A stretch of DNA of 64,000 nt from S009-33 sp041694255 (GCA_041694255.1 JASMTN010000010.1:34770-98769); one strand, 5' to 3'. Counted from the stretch's first letter, positions 1 to 10,682 are shown. Notes: a model not told the origin generated them from the letters alone. Numbers and translations: made by a program.

Positions 1-1
1 G

Positions 2-286
2 TCAAACCCTATACCTGAGATAATGCCAGATGAAGCAAAAGAAGCTTGAGCTGCTATCATAGCAACTTGAAGAAGTGATTTCCCAAATCAACTTAACAAT
101 GTTCTTGTATTTCCTTGAATTTTCAAGTGAGCATTGCAAAATAAAGTTAGCAATATAACTGATGATATGAAATTAAAAGCTGCTGAATGAATAGCAAATT
201 ATATAAAAGAACCTACAGCAGATTATATAATACCATCCCCACTTGATAAGAAAGTTGCAGAACAAGTTGCAAGTTATGTATGTTAA
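2..286 (+). CDS. NAD(P)-dependent malic enzyme, C-terminal part (cut by window edge)
   Basis: This is the last 94 codons of a gene that begins before the window. Malic enzyme converts malate to pyruvate and CO2 with NAD(P) reduction in the cytosol. The readable part starts with the NPIPE element and contains TGRSDFPNQLNN followed by VFPGIFKGAL, a signature of the C-terminal NAD-binding domain of bacterial malic enzymes. Several family glycines (TGRS, FPGIFKG) are encoded by UGA, so the frame is open only with UGA as glycine. The stop is UAA, and a strong hairpin terminator follows 16 bases later. The N-terminal catalytic half cannot be assessed. Confidence 0.88.
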
Positions 287-302
287 AAATTTAATTAAAT
301 TG

Positions 303-329
303 CTCTATATTCATATATAGAGTTTTTTT
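303..329 (+). terminator. Intrinsic terminator of the malic enzyme gene
   Basis: An 8-bp perfect stem, CTCTATAT with ATATAGAG around a TCAT loop, is followed by seven T residues. It lies just after the malic enzyme stop codon. Confidence 0.88.
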
Positions 330-380
330 ATTAAAATAAAATTGAAAATTAAGTTTGATTATATATAGTTGTTAGATAAT

Positions 381-408
381 TTGCATTATTTACAAAAAAA
401 ATTATAAT
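381..408 (+). promoter_or_regulatory. Promoter of the VirD4-like gene
   Basis: TTGCAT, a 16-bp spacer and TATAAT end 37 bases before the ATG of the coupling-protein-like gene. The 16-bp spacing matches the other promoters of this window. Confidence 0.55.
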
Positions 409-445
409 GATTGCATAAATAAATTTTTAGATGAAAAAATAATAA

Positions 446-2857
446 ATGACTAGCTTTTTAATCTTTTTATGAATAGTTTTATTAGCTATAATAATATTAA
501 AAATAGCTTTTAAAAAATATAAAAAAAAATTAAGAGAAGATTATGCACATAATCTAGTTTTCTTACAAGTTAAGATACCTAAAAAAGATTCAGATGCTGA
601 TAAGTCAGCAGATACCATACAATGAATGAAAAATAATATACAAATTATGGAACAAGTTTTAAAAAATTTCTATGGTATATATGATAGTTCTTTTAAAGCT
701 AAATTTTTATGACAAGATTATATAAGTTTTAACATAGTTGTAGAAAAAGAAAATATAAAATACATAGTTTGAATGCCAAAAGATCATCAAGAAAGTTTTG
801 ATAAAACTATAAGTTCTTTCTATGCTTGAGCTACAGTACAAGAAGTAAAACCTGCAAAGATGCTTGAAGCTTGAAAATATGGTTATGGGTGATATCTAGT
901 ACTAAGTAAAGATGATGCATTTCCTATTAAAAACTATGAAAAGTTTGAAGCAGACCCTATGGATAGTATATTATCTTCATTTTCAAGAGTAAAAAGAGAT
1001 GAAAAACTTCAACTGCAAATGCTTGTACAACCTATATGAGAATCTTGGCAAAAATCTTTTAGAAAAAAAATTAAAAAAGTTAAAGCTTGATGAATATGAG
1101 CAAACTTATTTTCATGAAAATGATGAAAAGATGAAGATAAATCATGACTTGGTAGTAATCAAATACAAGATATGGAGGCAAAAGTTCAGGATGAATGATT
1201 TGATGTTGTTATAAAAACTTTTGCTAATTCACCAGATCCAGATAGACCTAAAAAAATTATTGAAGACCTTTCATTTTCTATGAATCAATACAATTATATA
1301 TGATTAAACTCTTTTGTATTCTTAAAAATGAAAGAATTAGAAAAATTTTGAAAGGAATTTATACAAAATTTATTTAAAAAGCCTTTCTTTACACTTTATA
1401 AATGACTTTTTATAATAAATAAGGATATTTTAAATATAAAAGAAATATCTAGTATCTTTCACTTTCCACATTCAAGATTTAATAAAAACCCTAGAATCTC
1501 TTGGCAAAAATTTAAGATAATTCCTGCACCTGATAATATACCTTCTGAATGAATAGCACTTTGAGATAATATATATTCATGAGTAAGAAAAGAAATTAAA
1601 GTTGCTCCAAATGATAGGTTTAGACATTTTTATATTATATGACAAACAGGTACTGGTAAATCTACAATGATAAATGTACAAGCAAAACAAGATGTACAAC
1701 AATGAAATGGTTTTGCAATCATAGACCCACATGGTGATCTATGTGAGACAGTTTTACAATACTACCCTAAAGATAGAATAGATGATCTTATATACTTTGA
1801 TGCTGGTAATTTAAAAATGCCTTTTTGATTAAACTTACTAGAGCCATCTTCATCTGATAATTATGATGAGATAGACCTTATTACAAATGATGCTGTAGAA
1901 ATGTTTATAAAACTTTATTGACCTGAAATTTTCTGACCTAGACTTCAAGATTATTTTAGAAATGCTGTAATGACTTTAATGGAACAGCCTGAGTGAGGAA
2001 CTTTAACTGAAGTTATGAGACTTTTTACAGATGAGGCTTATCAAAAAGTTAAAGTATCAAAAGTTAAAAACCCTACTGTAAAAACTTGGTGGGAAAAAAC
2101 TTACAATGCAATGTGAGATAGAGAAAAAGCAGAGATAATACCATATTTCCAAGCAAAGTTCTGACCACTTACTACAAACTGAATACTTAGAAATGTTATA
2201 TGACAAGTTGAATCTTCTTTCAAAGTTGATCAAGTTATGCAAGAATGAAAGGTTCTTTTAATAAATCTTTCAAAAGGTAAGATATGAGAGATAAACAGTC
2301 AATTACTCGGTCTTATTATGGTAAGTAAGATAAAACAAGCTGCTATGGCAAGAGCAAGTTTAGCACCTGAAGATAGAAAAGATTTTTTCTTATATATAGA
2401 TGAATTTCAAAACTATGTTACTCCTTCTATTGAAAGTATATTATCAGAAGCAAGAAAGTATCGTCTAGGACTTATTATAGCTCATCAATATATAGAACAA
2501 CTTAAACAAAAAGATCTTTGATGAGAAACAGACCTTACATGAGCTATATTTGGTAATGTATGAACACAAATGGCATATAAAGTTTGAGCAAAAGATGCAG
2601 AATACCTTGAACAAGAATTTTCTCCAGAATTTTGAAGACAAGATATGGTAAATATAGATAAATTTAAAGCTGTTATGAAATTAAGTATAGATACTCAACC
2701 TTCAAGACCTTTTAGTATAAATGTAATAAATCCTTATACAGAACATGATAAAAACTCTAGTAAAAAAACAGATATAATAAAAGAAATATCTACTCTTAAA
2801 TATTGAAGAAAAAGAGATTTAGTTGAAAAAGAAATTTTCTATAGGATATGAGGATAA
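446..2857 (+). CDS. VirD4/TraD-like type IV secretion coupling ATPase
   Basis: A 803-residue protein. Residues 3-22 are one hydrophobic membrane anchor. A region of about 330 residues without recognised motifs follows, with a Gly/Lys-rich linker near residue 230. The C-terminal half is the RecA-like motor: Walker A GQTGTGKST with the lysine near residue 405, then IIDPHGDL, and the Walker B-like FLYIDEFQNY near residue 650 followed by SEARKYRLGLIIAHQ. This order is typical of VirD4/TraD/TrwB proteins that pass DNA or protein substrates to a type IV channel. No relaxase or VirB4 gene lies nearby, so conjugation, competence and protein secretion all remain possible. A TrbL-like membrane protein is encoded 25 kb away. 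UGA glycines occur throughout, including the P-loop. Confidence 0.82.
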
Positions 2858-2899
2858 AAAAAATACCTAGAATGTAATTAAATATCTAGATCTTAATTT

Positions 2900-3682
2900 T
2901 TATTTAACTTCCAATATCACTGGGCAGTGATCAGAACCCATAACTTCATTTAAATATGTAATATCTTTAACTTTTTTTATAAAAGATTTATTTACAACAA
3001 AATAATCTATCCTCCATCAAACATTTCTTGACCTTGCTCAACCTCTATAAGACCACCAAGAGTAAGTATCTTTTTGTTCTGGATAAAAGTACCTAAAAGT
3101 ATCTATATAACCATTTTCCAAAAATTGAGATACTTTTTCTCTTTCTTTTGGTGAAAATCATATACTATTTTTATTAGCTTCTGGACGAGCAATATCAATT
3201 TCAGTATGACATATATTAAAATCTCAAGTTACAACTACATTTTTTCAATTATCTACAAGAGAATTTGCATAGTGTATAAGATGATCATAAAATTCTAATT
3301 TATAAGATAACATCTCAGTTCCATCAGCTCTTGTACCACCATTTGGAAAATAACCATTTATAAGAACAAAATCTTCAAATTCAACTTCTGTTATCCTTCA
3401 ATCTGTATGAAAATGTTCTATTTCTCAAAAATGATTTTTTGTATCTAAAGTTTTAATATCTTCCTTATAAAAAATAGCAGTTCAAGCATAACCTTTTCTA
3501 GTTCAAGCATGCCATACATATTTGTATCACCATATAGGTCAAACTTCTTTTAAAAATTGACTTTCAAAAGCTTTTGTTTCTTGTATACAAAGTATATCAG
3601 GATCATATTCTTCTAGAAATTCTTTGAATCATTTTTTTATAACTGCTCTTATACCATTTACATTCCAAGATATTATTTTCAT
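2900..3682 (-). CDS. xth: Exodeoxyribonuclease III / AP endonuclease
   Basis: A 260-residue protein, a normal length for the ExoIII/APE1 family. It cleaves the DNA backbone 5' of abasic sites and has 3'-5' exonuclease activity in base excision repair. The start is unambiguous (MKIISWNVNGIRA), followed by LCIQETKA with the metal-binding glutamate. The C-terminus carries the catalytic GSDHCPV motif. CGU encodes the conserved Arg of the DIARPEA segment, which shows that CGU is still arginine here. It lies 61 bases downstream of lysS on the same strand and is probably co-transcribed with it. Confidence 0.95.
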
Positions 3683-3743
3683 TAAATAGTTATTAGATAC
3701 TAAATATTAAAATTTCATATTTTGTCTTTCTACTTGTAACTTA

Positions 3744-5336
3744 CTATTCTTCTGTATCTTCTTCTTTTTTATTTCAAGATTTCATAACTGGGAATAAAGT
3801 AACATCCCTTAAATTAGACTGCTCTGTCAATAAAGCTATAAGTCTATCTATTCACATACCCCATCAAGATTGTGGTGGCATACCATATTCCATAGCAAGT
3901 AAGAAATCATCATCTCAAGAAGTTGCTTCTTCATCTCATCTTTCAACAGCTTCTCATTGTGCTTGAAAATTTTCTTTTTGAATTTTTGGATCTACAAGCT
4001 CACTATAAGCTTTATTTAATTCTACACCATTTGCTACAAGTTGAAATTGTTCCACTATCTTTTCATCTTCATCTGAAGTTCTTGCAAGAGGTTGCATAGT
4101 TTTTGGATAATTATATACAAATGCAGGTCAAACAATAGAAGGTCTTAAGACTTTTTTATAAAGATAATCTATCATTGTAGGAACTCACATATTTTCTATT
4201 CATTCTATCTTAATTCATTTTTCTTCTATATCTTTTCTAAGCTTATCAATATCTTCTTCAGTATAAGAACTAACATCTATTCAAGATTCTTTTTTAACTC
4301 ATTCTATATAATCTATTCTTTTCCAAGGAGTTGTAAAATCAACTGTTTTTGCATTACCTTCCTTATCCATAACATTTACTTTTCTATCCATTCATAAGTT
4401 ATCAAAAAGGTAATCAAACATTTTTTCAGTAAAATCCATATTATCTTCAAAATTCCACCAAGCAGCATAATGTTCAAGTGCAGTAAATTCTTGCATATGA
4501 GTTGGGTCTGTACCTTCATTTCTAAAATTTTTACCTATTTCAAAAACTTTTTCAAATCTTCATACAGTAGCTTTTTTTAATGCTGTTTCTGGTGCAATTC
4601 TAAGGTAAAAATCTTCATCAAAATCATTATGATGAGTAATAAAAGGTTGTGCAGCAGCTCAGCTAGCAGCATTTCAAAGTACAGGAGTTTCTATTTCTAT
4701 AAAACCATTATCTTCATAAAATCTTCTAAGAAGTTTAACAACTTTTGATCTAAATAACATTCTATTGTAACTATCTTCATTACTTATAAGATCTAGATAT
4801 CTTTGTTTGTATATAGTTTCTTTATCAGCAAGTCCATGAAATTTTTCAGGTAAAGGTCTTACTGCTTTTGCAAGTATTTGAAAATCTTTAACAAAAAGTG
4901 TTATCTCTCAATGTTTTGTAAGAAAAAGATCTCAAGTTATTCATATATAATCACCTGCTAACAAGTATTTTTCAGCTAATTTATGTGCAGTTTTTTCTCA
5001 AGAATCTAATTCTAGATTATCTACAAGCTCTTTTCAAGTATTGAACTTTGCTTTTTGTTTCATAAAACAAACTTGTATATTTCAAGTATTATCTTGTATG
5101 TTTGCAAATATAAGTTTTCACATAGATCTTGAAAGCATAAGCCTACCAGCAGTTTTAAACTCTCATAGTGCTCATTCTTCCATAAGTTTACTAGCATCTT
5201 TTAAGCTTGATTCTTTAGTTTTAATATCTTGTATATCTTGTTTTCAATGAAAATTATTAGCATATGTTATAACTCATGCTTTTTTAAGTTCATTTATTTT
5301 TTCTTGTCTTTCAATACTTTCTTTTGAATACTCCAT
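3744..5336 (-). CDS. lysS: Lysyl-tRNA synthetase, class II
   Basis: A 530-residue cytosolic enzyme that charges tRNA-Lys. An N-terminal OB-fold anticodon-binding part contains a GRLMLSRSM-like segment. The class II catalytic core follows and ends in motif 3, GWGMGIDRLIALL, then TLFPVMK, as in other bacterial LysRS proteins. The tail KKEEDTEE is short and acidic. The start MEYSKES follows an AT-rich leader that contains a promoter and a terminator-like hairpin, so expression could be controlled by attenuation. xth follows on the same strand. Confidence 0.95.
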
Positions 5337-5363
5337 ATATATAATATAATAAAATTAAAAAAT

Positions 5364-5380
5364 ATGATTCTTAAAATCAT
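5364..5380 (-). promoter_or_regulatory. Terminator-like hairpin in the lysS leader
   Basis: On the minus strand ATGATT and AATCAT pair around a five-base loop and a T-rich stretch follows. The hairpin lies between the lysS promoter and its ATG, so it would interrupt transcription before the gene. The stem is only 6 bp, so its effect is uncertain. Confidence 0.4.
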
Positions 5381-5384
5381 CTTA

Positions 5385-5412
5385 TTTATATATAAATACT
5401 TAAATTTTTCAA
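5385..5412 (-). promoter_or_regulatory. Promoter of lysS
   Basis: On the minus strand: TTGAAA, a 16-bp spacer and TATAAA, directly after the ybaB terminator. Confidence 0.55.
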
Positions 5413-5436
5413 TAAAAAAAAGAGCTTTTAAAGCTC
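5413..5436 (-). terminator. Intrinsic terminator after ybaB
   Basis: On the minus strand GAGCT and AGCTC pair around a short A/T loop, with the pairing extendable to seven bases, followed by a run of T. It lies 11 bases beyond the ybaB stop codon and separates tig-ybaB from lysS. Confidence 0.75.
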
Positions 5437-5446
5437 CTTAATTAAT

Positions 5447-5791
5447 TTACTTCAAACCTGGAAATCATCCTCAAGCTCATCCTCATCAAAACATAGAACC
5501 TAACTCACTAGGGTCAAATCAAAGTATTTCCTTTGTTTTTTCCATAGCAACTTCTTGTGCTTTTTGTTGTCATTTTACTATAGCATTTTTGATAGCTTCT
5601 TCCATCTCTTCTTTTCTTTCTGGAGATAGTAAGCTTTCATCTTCTATCTTAACTTCTTTAACTTTTGTATCAGCAGTTATATCTATTATAACTCAAGATT
5701 CTTTAGCTCTAATTAAAGTTTTAGATAACTTTTTTTGTAAATCTTGGTATTTTGTATACATTTGTTGCATATCTCATAGTCAACCTAACAT
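5447..5791 (-). CDS. ybaB: YbaB/EbfC-family nucleoid-associated protein
   Basis: A 114-residue protein of the YbaB/EbfC family, small dimeric DNA-binding proteins of the nucleoid. It opens with MLGGLGDMQQMY, has the amphipathic KYQDLQKKLSK helix, and contains a central strand pair VIIDITADTKVKEVKI. The tail FGGGGAGGGFPGLK is written almost entirely with UGA codons, a vivid proof that UGA means glycine here. It is encoded 25 bases after tig on the same strand. Its usual partner genes dnaX and recR are not present. Confidence 0.9.
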
Positions 5792-5816
5792 TTTATTTTT
5801 AATTTAAATAATAAAT

Positions 5817-7034
5817 TTATTTCTCATTTTTATCTGTTTTTTCCTTTTTATCAAACAAAGCTAATAATCTTTTTTCTAAGTCTAAATCTCTTTTGAAATC
5901 TATCTTATCAGCAATACCTTTTTCTTCTGCAAATTTCATAAGTATAAAAAATTTTTCTACACTTTCTTTAGAGCTTTGAGAAAGCTCAGAATACATTTTT
6001 TTAACATCTTCTGGTTTCATACTTTTAAGCATATCTTCAAAGTTTTTTTCTCCACCATATTGTTGTTTTAAGTGATTAACTCTTTGTTTAACTTCTTGAT
6101 CTGTAAGAGTTTTTGGTATAGCAACTTCAAAAGAACTTTTTATTTTTGAAACCAAATCTTCTATAAATTTAGCAAGTTCATTTCTTTCTTTTTCTCATGC
6201 TAATGTGTTTTTTACTTCTTCCATAAAATCCTCTACTTTATCATAAGTTTTACCAAACCATTTTTGTAAATTTTCGGTAGTTAATTCTGGAAGTTCAGTT
6301 TCTTTAACTTCTGTAATACTAGCTTTAACTTTTTTTATATCTAATTCATCTTTATCTTTCTTAAAGTATTTTAATAATTGAGGAAGATCTTCTGTATAAT
6401 CAAATTCTTCTGTATAACCATTTTCCTTACCTTCAAAAGCATCTTTCAACATAGGAAATTCTTTAAAATCTTCTTTTGCTAAGAAAACTTTACCATCACC
6501 AACTTTTTCTCAATTAGCATCTAGATAGTCTAAAGCAAGTTTTACAATAGTTTTTTCTGTATTAACCTTTTCTACATTTTTATATTCAGCAAATTGTCTT
6601 TTAAGTCATTCAACTGCTCTTTGTATTTCTTCTTCTGTAACTTCTTTATTTGGAAGTTGAGGTTCTGCATTTTCAAAATCTTTATTTTTAACTTTTACTT
6701 CTGGATATACATCAACTTTAAAAGAGATAGTAAGATTATCATCCTTTTTAGAAGGATTTACATCATAGATTTGACCTATAAGTTTATATTTTTCAGTCAA
6801 TTCTTTTAAAGAATCATTTACTGCCTTTTCATATATAGCAGTTTCTAAGTATTGAGGATTTACTTTTTTCTCAACCTCATCAGCTGGAGCTTTACCTTTT
6901 CTATATCAAGGAACTTCTATATCTTTAGCAAATTCATTTAAAGCAGATTCTCTTAAACTTTCATAAGTTTTTGGATCTATAGTTAATTGTACTTCAACAT
7001 TTGATTGTGTTCATTCTATAACTTTTTTGTCCAT
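5817..7034 (-). CDS. tig: Trigger factor, ribosome-bound chaperone and prolyl isomerase
   Basis: A 405-residue protein, close to the usual 430. Trigger factor sits at the ribosome exit tunnel and shields nascent chains. The N-terminal ribosome-binding domain contains EVPGYRKGKAP, the equivalent of the GFRxGKxP signature loop. The PPIase-like middle and the helical C-terminal arms follow, with VDVYPEVKVKNKDFEN typical of the family. Read with the standard code the gene breaks into several pieces at UGA, but it is intact with UGA as glycine. It lies 34 bases downstream of rnpB and may share its transcript. Confidence 0.93.
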
Positions 7035-7252
7035 AAATTTATATTAAATAATTTAAATATTATTTTTATTCCCTCCTATAAGCCCTGTTCTGTAATAGTG
7101 TAAATCTATCTAGATCAACTTATAGTTGATATCAAGCAGCTTTGGAAATACTCCTCCACCTTGCATACACCAAAGGTTTACCTTTTTGGTACATATCATA
7201 TACCAAAACAAAAGTAGAAGTTAAACTTCATCTTTACTTTTCACCTTTCAAA

Positions 7253-7659
7253 GGGCCAAGAACTGAGAACTTAGAACTTAGAATTTATAAGTCATTGTAA
7301 CATTTTAATTATTTCTAACAAATATTTATCTACAATTTCTTCTTCCTTATCTATAAATCAAAGTTTTTTAGATATAATAAGCTGTGTTTCAACTTCTAAA
7401 CAGCTTCACTTAGCAATATAAAGAAATTGTCTATATTCTGATTTTCAATTTCTTCAAGATCACTCAGCTATATTACTAGGAATAGAAACTGCAGCTCTTC
7501 TCATTTGAGAAACTAATCAAAACTTTTCAGTATCTGGATAGTCTTCTGTTAATTTATAAATCAAACTAACAAACTCAATAGATTTATTCCACACTTTTAA
7601 GTTTTTATAATTTGTATTCATTACAAATAACTTAGTTCTAAACCCTTAGTTCTTGACCC
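7253..7659 (-). other. Intervening sequence (IVS) inside the RNase P RNA gene
   Basis: Two 29-base arms at 7631-7659 and 7253-7281 are nearly complementary, for example GGGTCAAGAACT with AGTTCTTGGCCC. They would form a long stem extending P12. The arms enclose an open reading frame for an S23-type four-helix-bundle protein. This is the architecture of the IVS elements known from bacterial 23S rRNA genes, but placed in rnpB. In rRNA such stems are cut out by RNases and the pieces are not rejoined. The same may happen here, giving a two-piece RNase P RNA. That is inference. Confidence 0.8.
7271..7621 (-). CDS. S23-type four-helix-bundle protein encoded within rnpB
   Basis: A 116-residue protein of the four-helix-bundle family (TIGR02436-like) known from 23S rRNA intervening sequences. 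It shows the family order NLKVWNKSIEFV, then QMRRAAVSIPSNIAEGSGR, then SEYRQFLYIAKGSCLEVETQL. The function of these proteins is not established; RNA binding and accessory roles in IVS elements have been proposed. The stop codon lies inside the 3' arm of the IVS stem, so coding and RNA structure overlap. Five or more glycines are UGA, so the protein follows the host code and is not a recent arrival from an organism with the standard code. Confidence 0.88.
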
Positions 7660-7798
7660 TTCTAGTATAGTCTCTGTGGCACTTTCTTTTTGTTCTTTTA
7701 AGAACTCAACTACCGTTAGTAGTTTAGCTTTCTTGTATGCAGGGACTTTCCTCTTGTATAAAACAAGTATACACAGGAAGGAACAAAATTTATATTTT

Positions 7799-7826
7799 AT
7801 AATAAGTATTTAAAACTATATTTCAA
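7799..7826 (-). promoter_or_regulatory. Promoter of rnpB
   Basis: On the minus strand: TTGAAA, a 16-bp spacer and TATTAT. The -10 box ends 15 bases before the inferred mature 5' end of RNase P RNA. Confidence 0.65.
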
Positions 7827-7879
7827 ATATAAATTTGATTATTTTAAATGCTTATAAATTTATTTTTTATATATTAACT

Positions 7880-9325
7880 CTAAAAATACATATTTTGGAA
7901 ATTTATTTTCATAGATTTACTGTACATTTTTATAGCTTCATTATTTACTCATAAAAAAAATAATATATTTCATTTATTAAAGTAAGCATTACTGTCATAA
8001 GGAAATAATTCTATAGCTTTATCATACATTTTTATAGCTTTTTTAAAATATCATAAATTATATAAACTATTTCATTTATTTAAGTATGCATCATTATTAT
8101 ATGGATTTATATTTATAGCTTTATCATACATTTTTATAGCTTCATCATCTTTTCATTTTATCGAAAAAAATACTCATTTATTATTTAATATTTGAGATAA
8201 TAGAACATGCTCTATATCTTGAACATAAGCAAAAGATGTTATATTTGGAGTAGAAATAATATCTAATTTACTATAAATTCAAATTTTATCTAGATATCTC
8301 ATTTCTATAAGATGGTCTTTATATGTGGCATCAAAGTAATATTTTTTATCTCATATATTAACTTCTATAGCACTATGTCAAATTTTTTGTAATCATCTAT
8401 GCTTTATACCCAGTTCTGATAAAAAGGCATGTCATAAAATTGAAAATCATACACATTGTATTTCTTTGTATTCTAGTATCTTATTAGGTTGATAACCATA
8501 ATCATTTTCTGTTGATTGAAATGGATATTCATAAATATTTTTTAATATTTTATTCACTACTTCAATTTCTTTTGATTCTATCTTTTCTTTAATTCAAGAT
8601 TGTCTAACAATATTAAGTTCTTTTTTTAAATTTTCTATTCATATTTTATTTCTTAATTTATCTGCTTCCTTATCTAGTTTTTCAATATCTTGCTTTAAAA
8701 CAATCTCTCAATCCTTATTTTCTAGTTGTTTTTGCTCTATTTGAGTTATAGTTTCCATAGCAAATCTTAACATATCTACACTTTTTCTAAAAAAAGTAAG
8801 ATCAAATTCATTATTAAATAAATAATAAAGTTCATTTTCTACTATAGGCAAATCTGCTGCTGATAGTTTTAGTTTTTTATTAATTTTTCTTTGTTTTTTA
8901 ATGTTTTTTATAAATGACTTTATCTCTATTGTTGGTTTTAATTCTATATTTTGTAGTTTTTTAATTAATTCAGGATCTATAAACTTAATTAAATTATCAT
9001 CAAATTTTTCTCATCTATCTTCAATTATTAATGAGAGCATTATTTTAGTTTTTTCTAAAATGCTATTAAATTTAGAGTATTTTTCTAAGTTAAACTTTTT
9101 ATTTAATTTTTCTATTATAGATAATACTTCTCAAGTTTTTAAATCTTTAGGTAAGTATATGTAATAAAAAACTAAAGAATTATATTGCTCTCAAGTTGGC
9201 TTTATTATATCTCATTTCAAGTTAATATAATCATCTCTAGAAATTTTTAAAATTTTTATATGATCTAGACTTTCTAATAAATAATCTAAACTTATAAGAT
9301 CTACATAATTTTCTAATTTATTCAT
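7880..9325 (-). CDS. Transglutaminase-like protein with C-terminal TPR repeats
   Basis: A 481-residue protein without a signal peptide. Residues 1-260 are mainly helical and charged. Residues about 285-335 look like a transglutaminase/papain-like core: QCVGFS with Cys291, GHSAIEV with His317 and YYFDAT with Asp332. The spacing fits the Cys-His-Asp triad of that superfamily. About three tetratricopeptide repeats follow, with KGKDDEAIKMYDKAININP and NDAYLNKGNSLYNLG as clear examples. A related SirB1-like arrangement (transglutaminase-like plus TPR) exists in other bacteria, but similarity here is only motif-level. The role could be protein cleavage or crosslinking, or a scaffold if catalysis is lost. 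Confidence 0.6.
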
Positions 9326-9356
9326 TTAATATAATTAATAAAAAATAATTAATTTT

Positions 9357-9384
9357 ATTGTAATTTTTTATTTTTTTTTGTCAA
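9357..9384 (-). promoter_or_regulatory. Promoter of the transglutaminase/TPR gene
   Basis: On the minus strand: a consensus TTGACA, a 16-bp A-rich spacer and TACAAT, 31 bases before the ATG. Confidence 0.65.
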
Positions 9385-9459
9385 AATCAATATTTTATCC
9401 TTTATATTTTAAGTTTTATCATTATAATAAACTTAATTTAATTAAATATATTTTTTTAT

Positions 9460-10680
9460 ATGAAAGAGAAAATCAAAGTTGTAATTGCTGATGTAGTTGA
9501 TTCAAGGTTTCCAAAAGATAAGATGGAAAATAGACTTTTAGAGTTAGAAAATCTTGTAAAAACTTACTGATGAGTTGTAATAGTTAAAAAAATACAAAAA
9601 AGATGAAAACCAGATTATAAAACTTTTATAGGTTGATGAAAACTAGAAGAAGTAAAACAAGTTATGAGTACTTCATGAGCTGATGTTCTTATACTTTGAA
9701 ATATACTTAAACCTTACCAAATATATAATCTGAATGAAGAACTTAAAGATATAAAAGCAAAAGCTTGGGATAGAGTTGATTTGATACTGAAAATATTTAC
9801 TTTACATGCAAAATCTCCTGAAAGTAAATTACAGATAGAACTTGCAAGTATCAAACATATGTGACCAAGGATTTTTTGAATGTGAATGGAACTTTCAAGA
9901 CAGTGATGATGAATATGAACAAAGTGAATTTGAGAAACAAACACTGAGATAATGAAAAGACATCTTAGAAAAAAAGTGCAACAGATAGAGGAAAAACTTA
10001 AAAACTATGAAAAAGTTAGGGAACAACATAGAAAAGCAAGAGAAAAAAGAGGTTTAAATACTGTTTGAATTGTTTGATATACAAATGCTTGAAAATCAAG
10101 TTTATTGAATGCATCTACTTGAAAATGAGTATTAGCAGAAGATAAACTTTTTGCTACACTTTGAACTTCTGTATGAGAACTTTTCTTATCTCCTTATGAC
10201 CTTTGAATCAAAGATGTTAAGTGTGAATGGAAAAACTGCAAAAAAATACTTTTAAATGATACTATATGATTTATACAAGATCTACCACCTTCTTTGATAA
10301 GGGCATTTAAATCAACTTTAGAAGATAGTATAGAATCTGATATCCTTTTTCATGTTATAGATATTTCTGACCCTTTTATAGAAGATAAGATAGACATTGT
10401 AAATAATATACTTGATGAGATATGAGCTAAACAAGAAAGAGTCTATATATTCAACAAAATTGATAACCTAAAAGATGAAGAATGAAAGATAAAAGGTGAA
10501 ACAGAGGAAGAACAAGAAAATAATGAAGAAAAAATAAATATTACTAAAGAAAACTATAAAAAAGAAGTTAAAAAACTATTACCTGAAGATTTTAAAGAAA
10601 ATGAAAATTACTTTTTTGTATCAACATATACTAAAGAATGAATTAAAGATATAAAAAAATATTTATATGAGAAATTTTAA
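9460..10680 (+). CDS. hflX: GTPase HflX, ribosome-splitting factor
   Basis: A 406-residue GTPase that binds the 50S subunit and splits stalled ribosomes. The N-terminal domain has TYGGVVIVKKIQKRGKPDY and FIGGGKLEEV. The linker contains RQGGGIGTKGIGETNTE, the Gly-rich HflX signature, mostly in UGA codons. The G domain shows G1 GYTNAGKSSLLN near residue 205, G3 DTIGF followed by DLPPSLIRAFKSTLE, and G4 NKID. An acidic insert (GETEEEQENNEEK) follows G4. The pseudouridine synthase gene starts 2 bases later, so the two form an operon. Confidence 0.95.
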
Positions 10681-10682
10681 TA

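Larger units (their letters stand above)
7069..7783 (-). ncRNA. rnpB: RNase P RNA, interrupted by an intervening sequence in the P12 region
   Basis: Conserved RNase P elements occur in order on the minus strand. The 5' strand of P1 is TTCCTTCCT, next to the 7783 end. CR-I GAGGAAAGTCC is at 7743-7753, and a GTGCCACAGAG element follows. The 3' half has a GAAAGGTGAAA segment, GGTAAACC, GCTGCTTGA, TAGATAGATTTACAC and CR-V ACAGAACAGGGCTTA (7079-7093). The 3' strand of P1, AGGAGGGAA, pairs with the 5' end. Between the halves, where helix P12 belongs, lies about 400 bases with its own open reading frame and long complementary arms (7253-7659). Without it the RNA would be about 310 nt, a normal size. 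RNase P removes 5' leaders from tRNAs. The exact ends are inferred from P1 pairing. Confidence 0.9.

Noticed and set aside
5817..7034. Trigger factor as a pseudogene broken into several pieces
   Set aside because: All breaks are UGA codons at glycine positions; the frame is continuous under code 25.
7069..7783. The S23-like gene as an independent gene in an ordinary intergenic region
   Set aside because: Both flanks carry conserved RNase P RNA elements in the right order and orientation, and the flanking arms are complementary, so it lies within rnpB.
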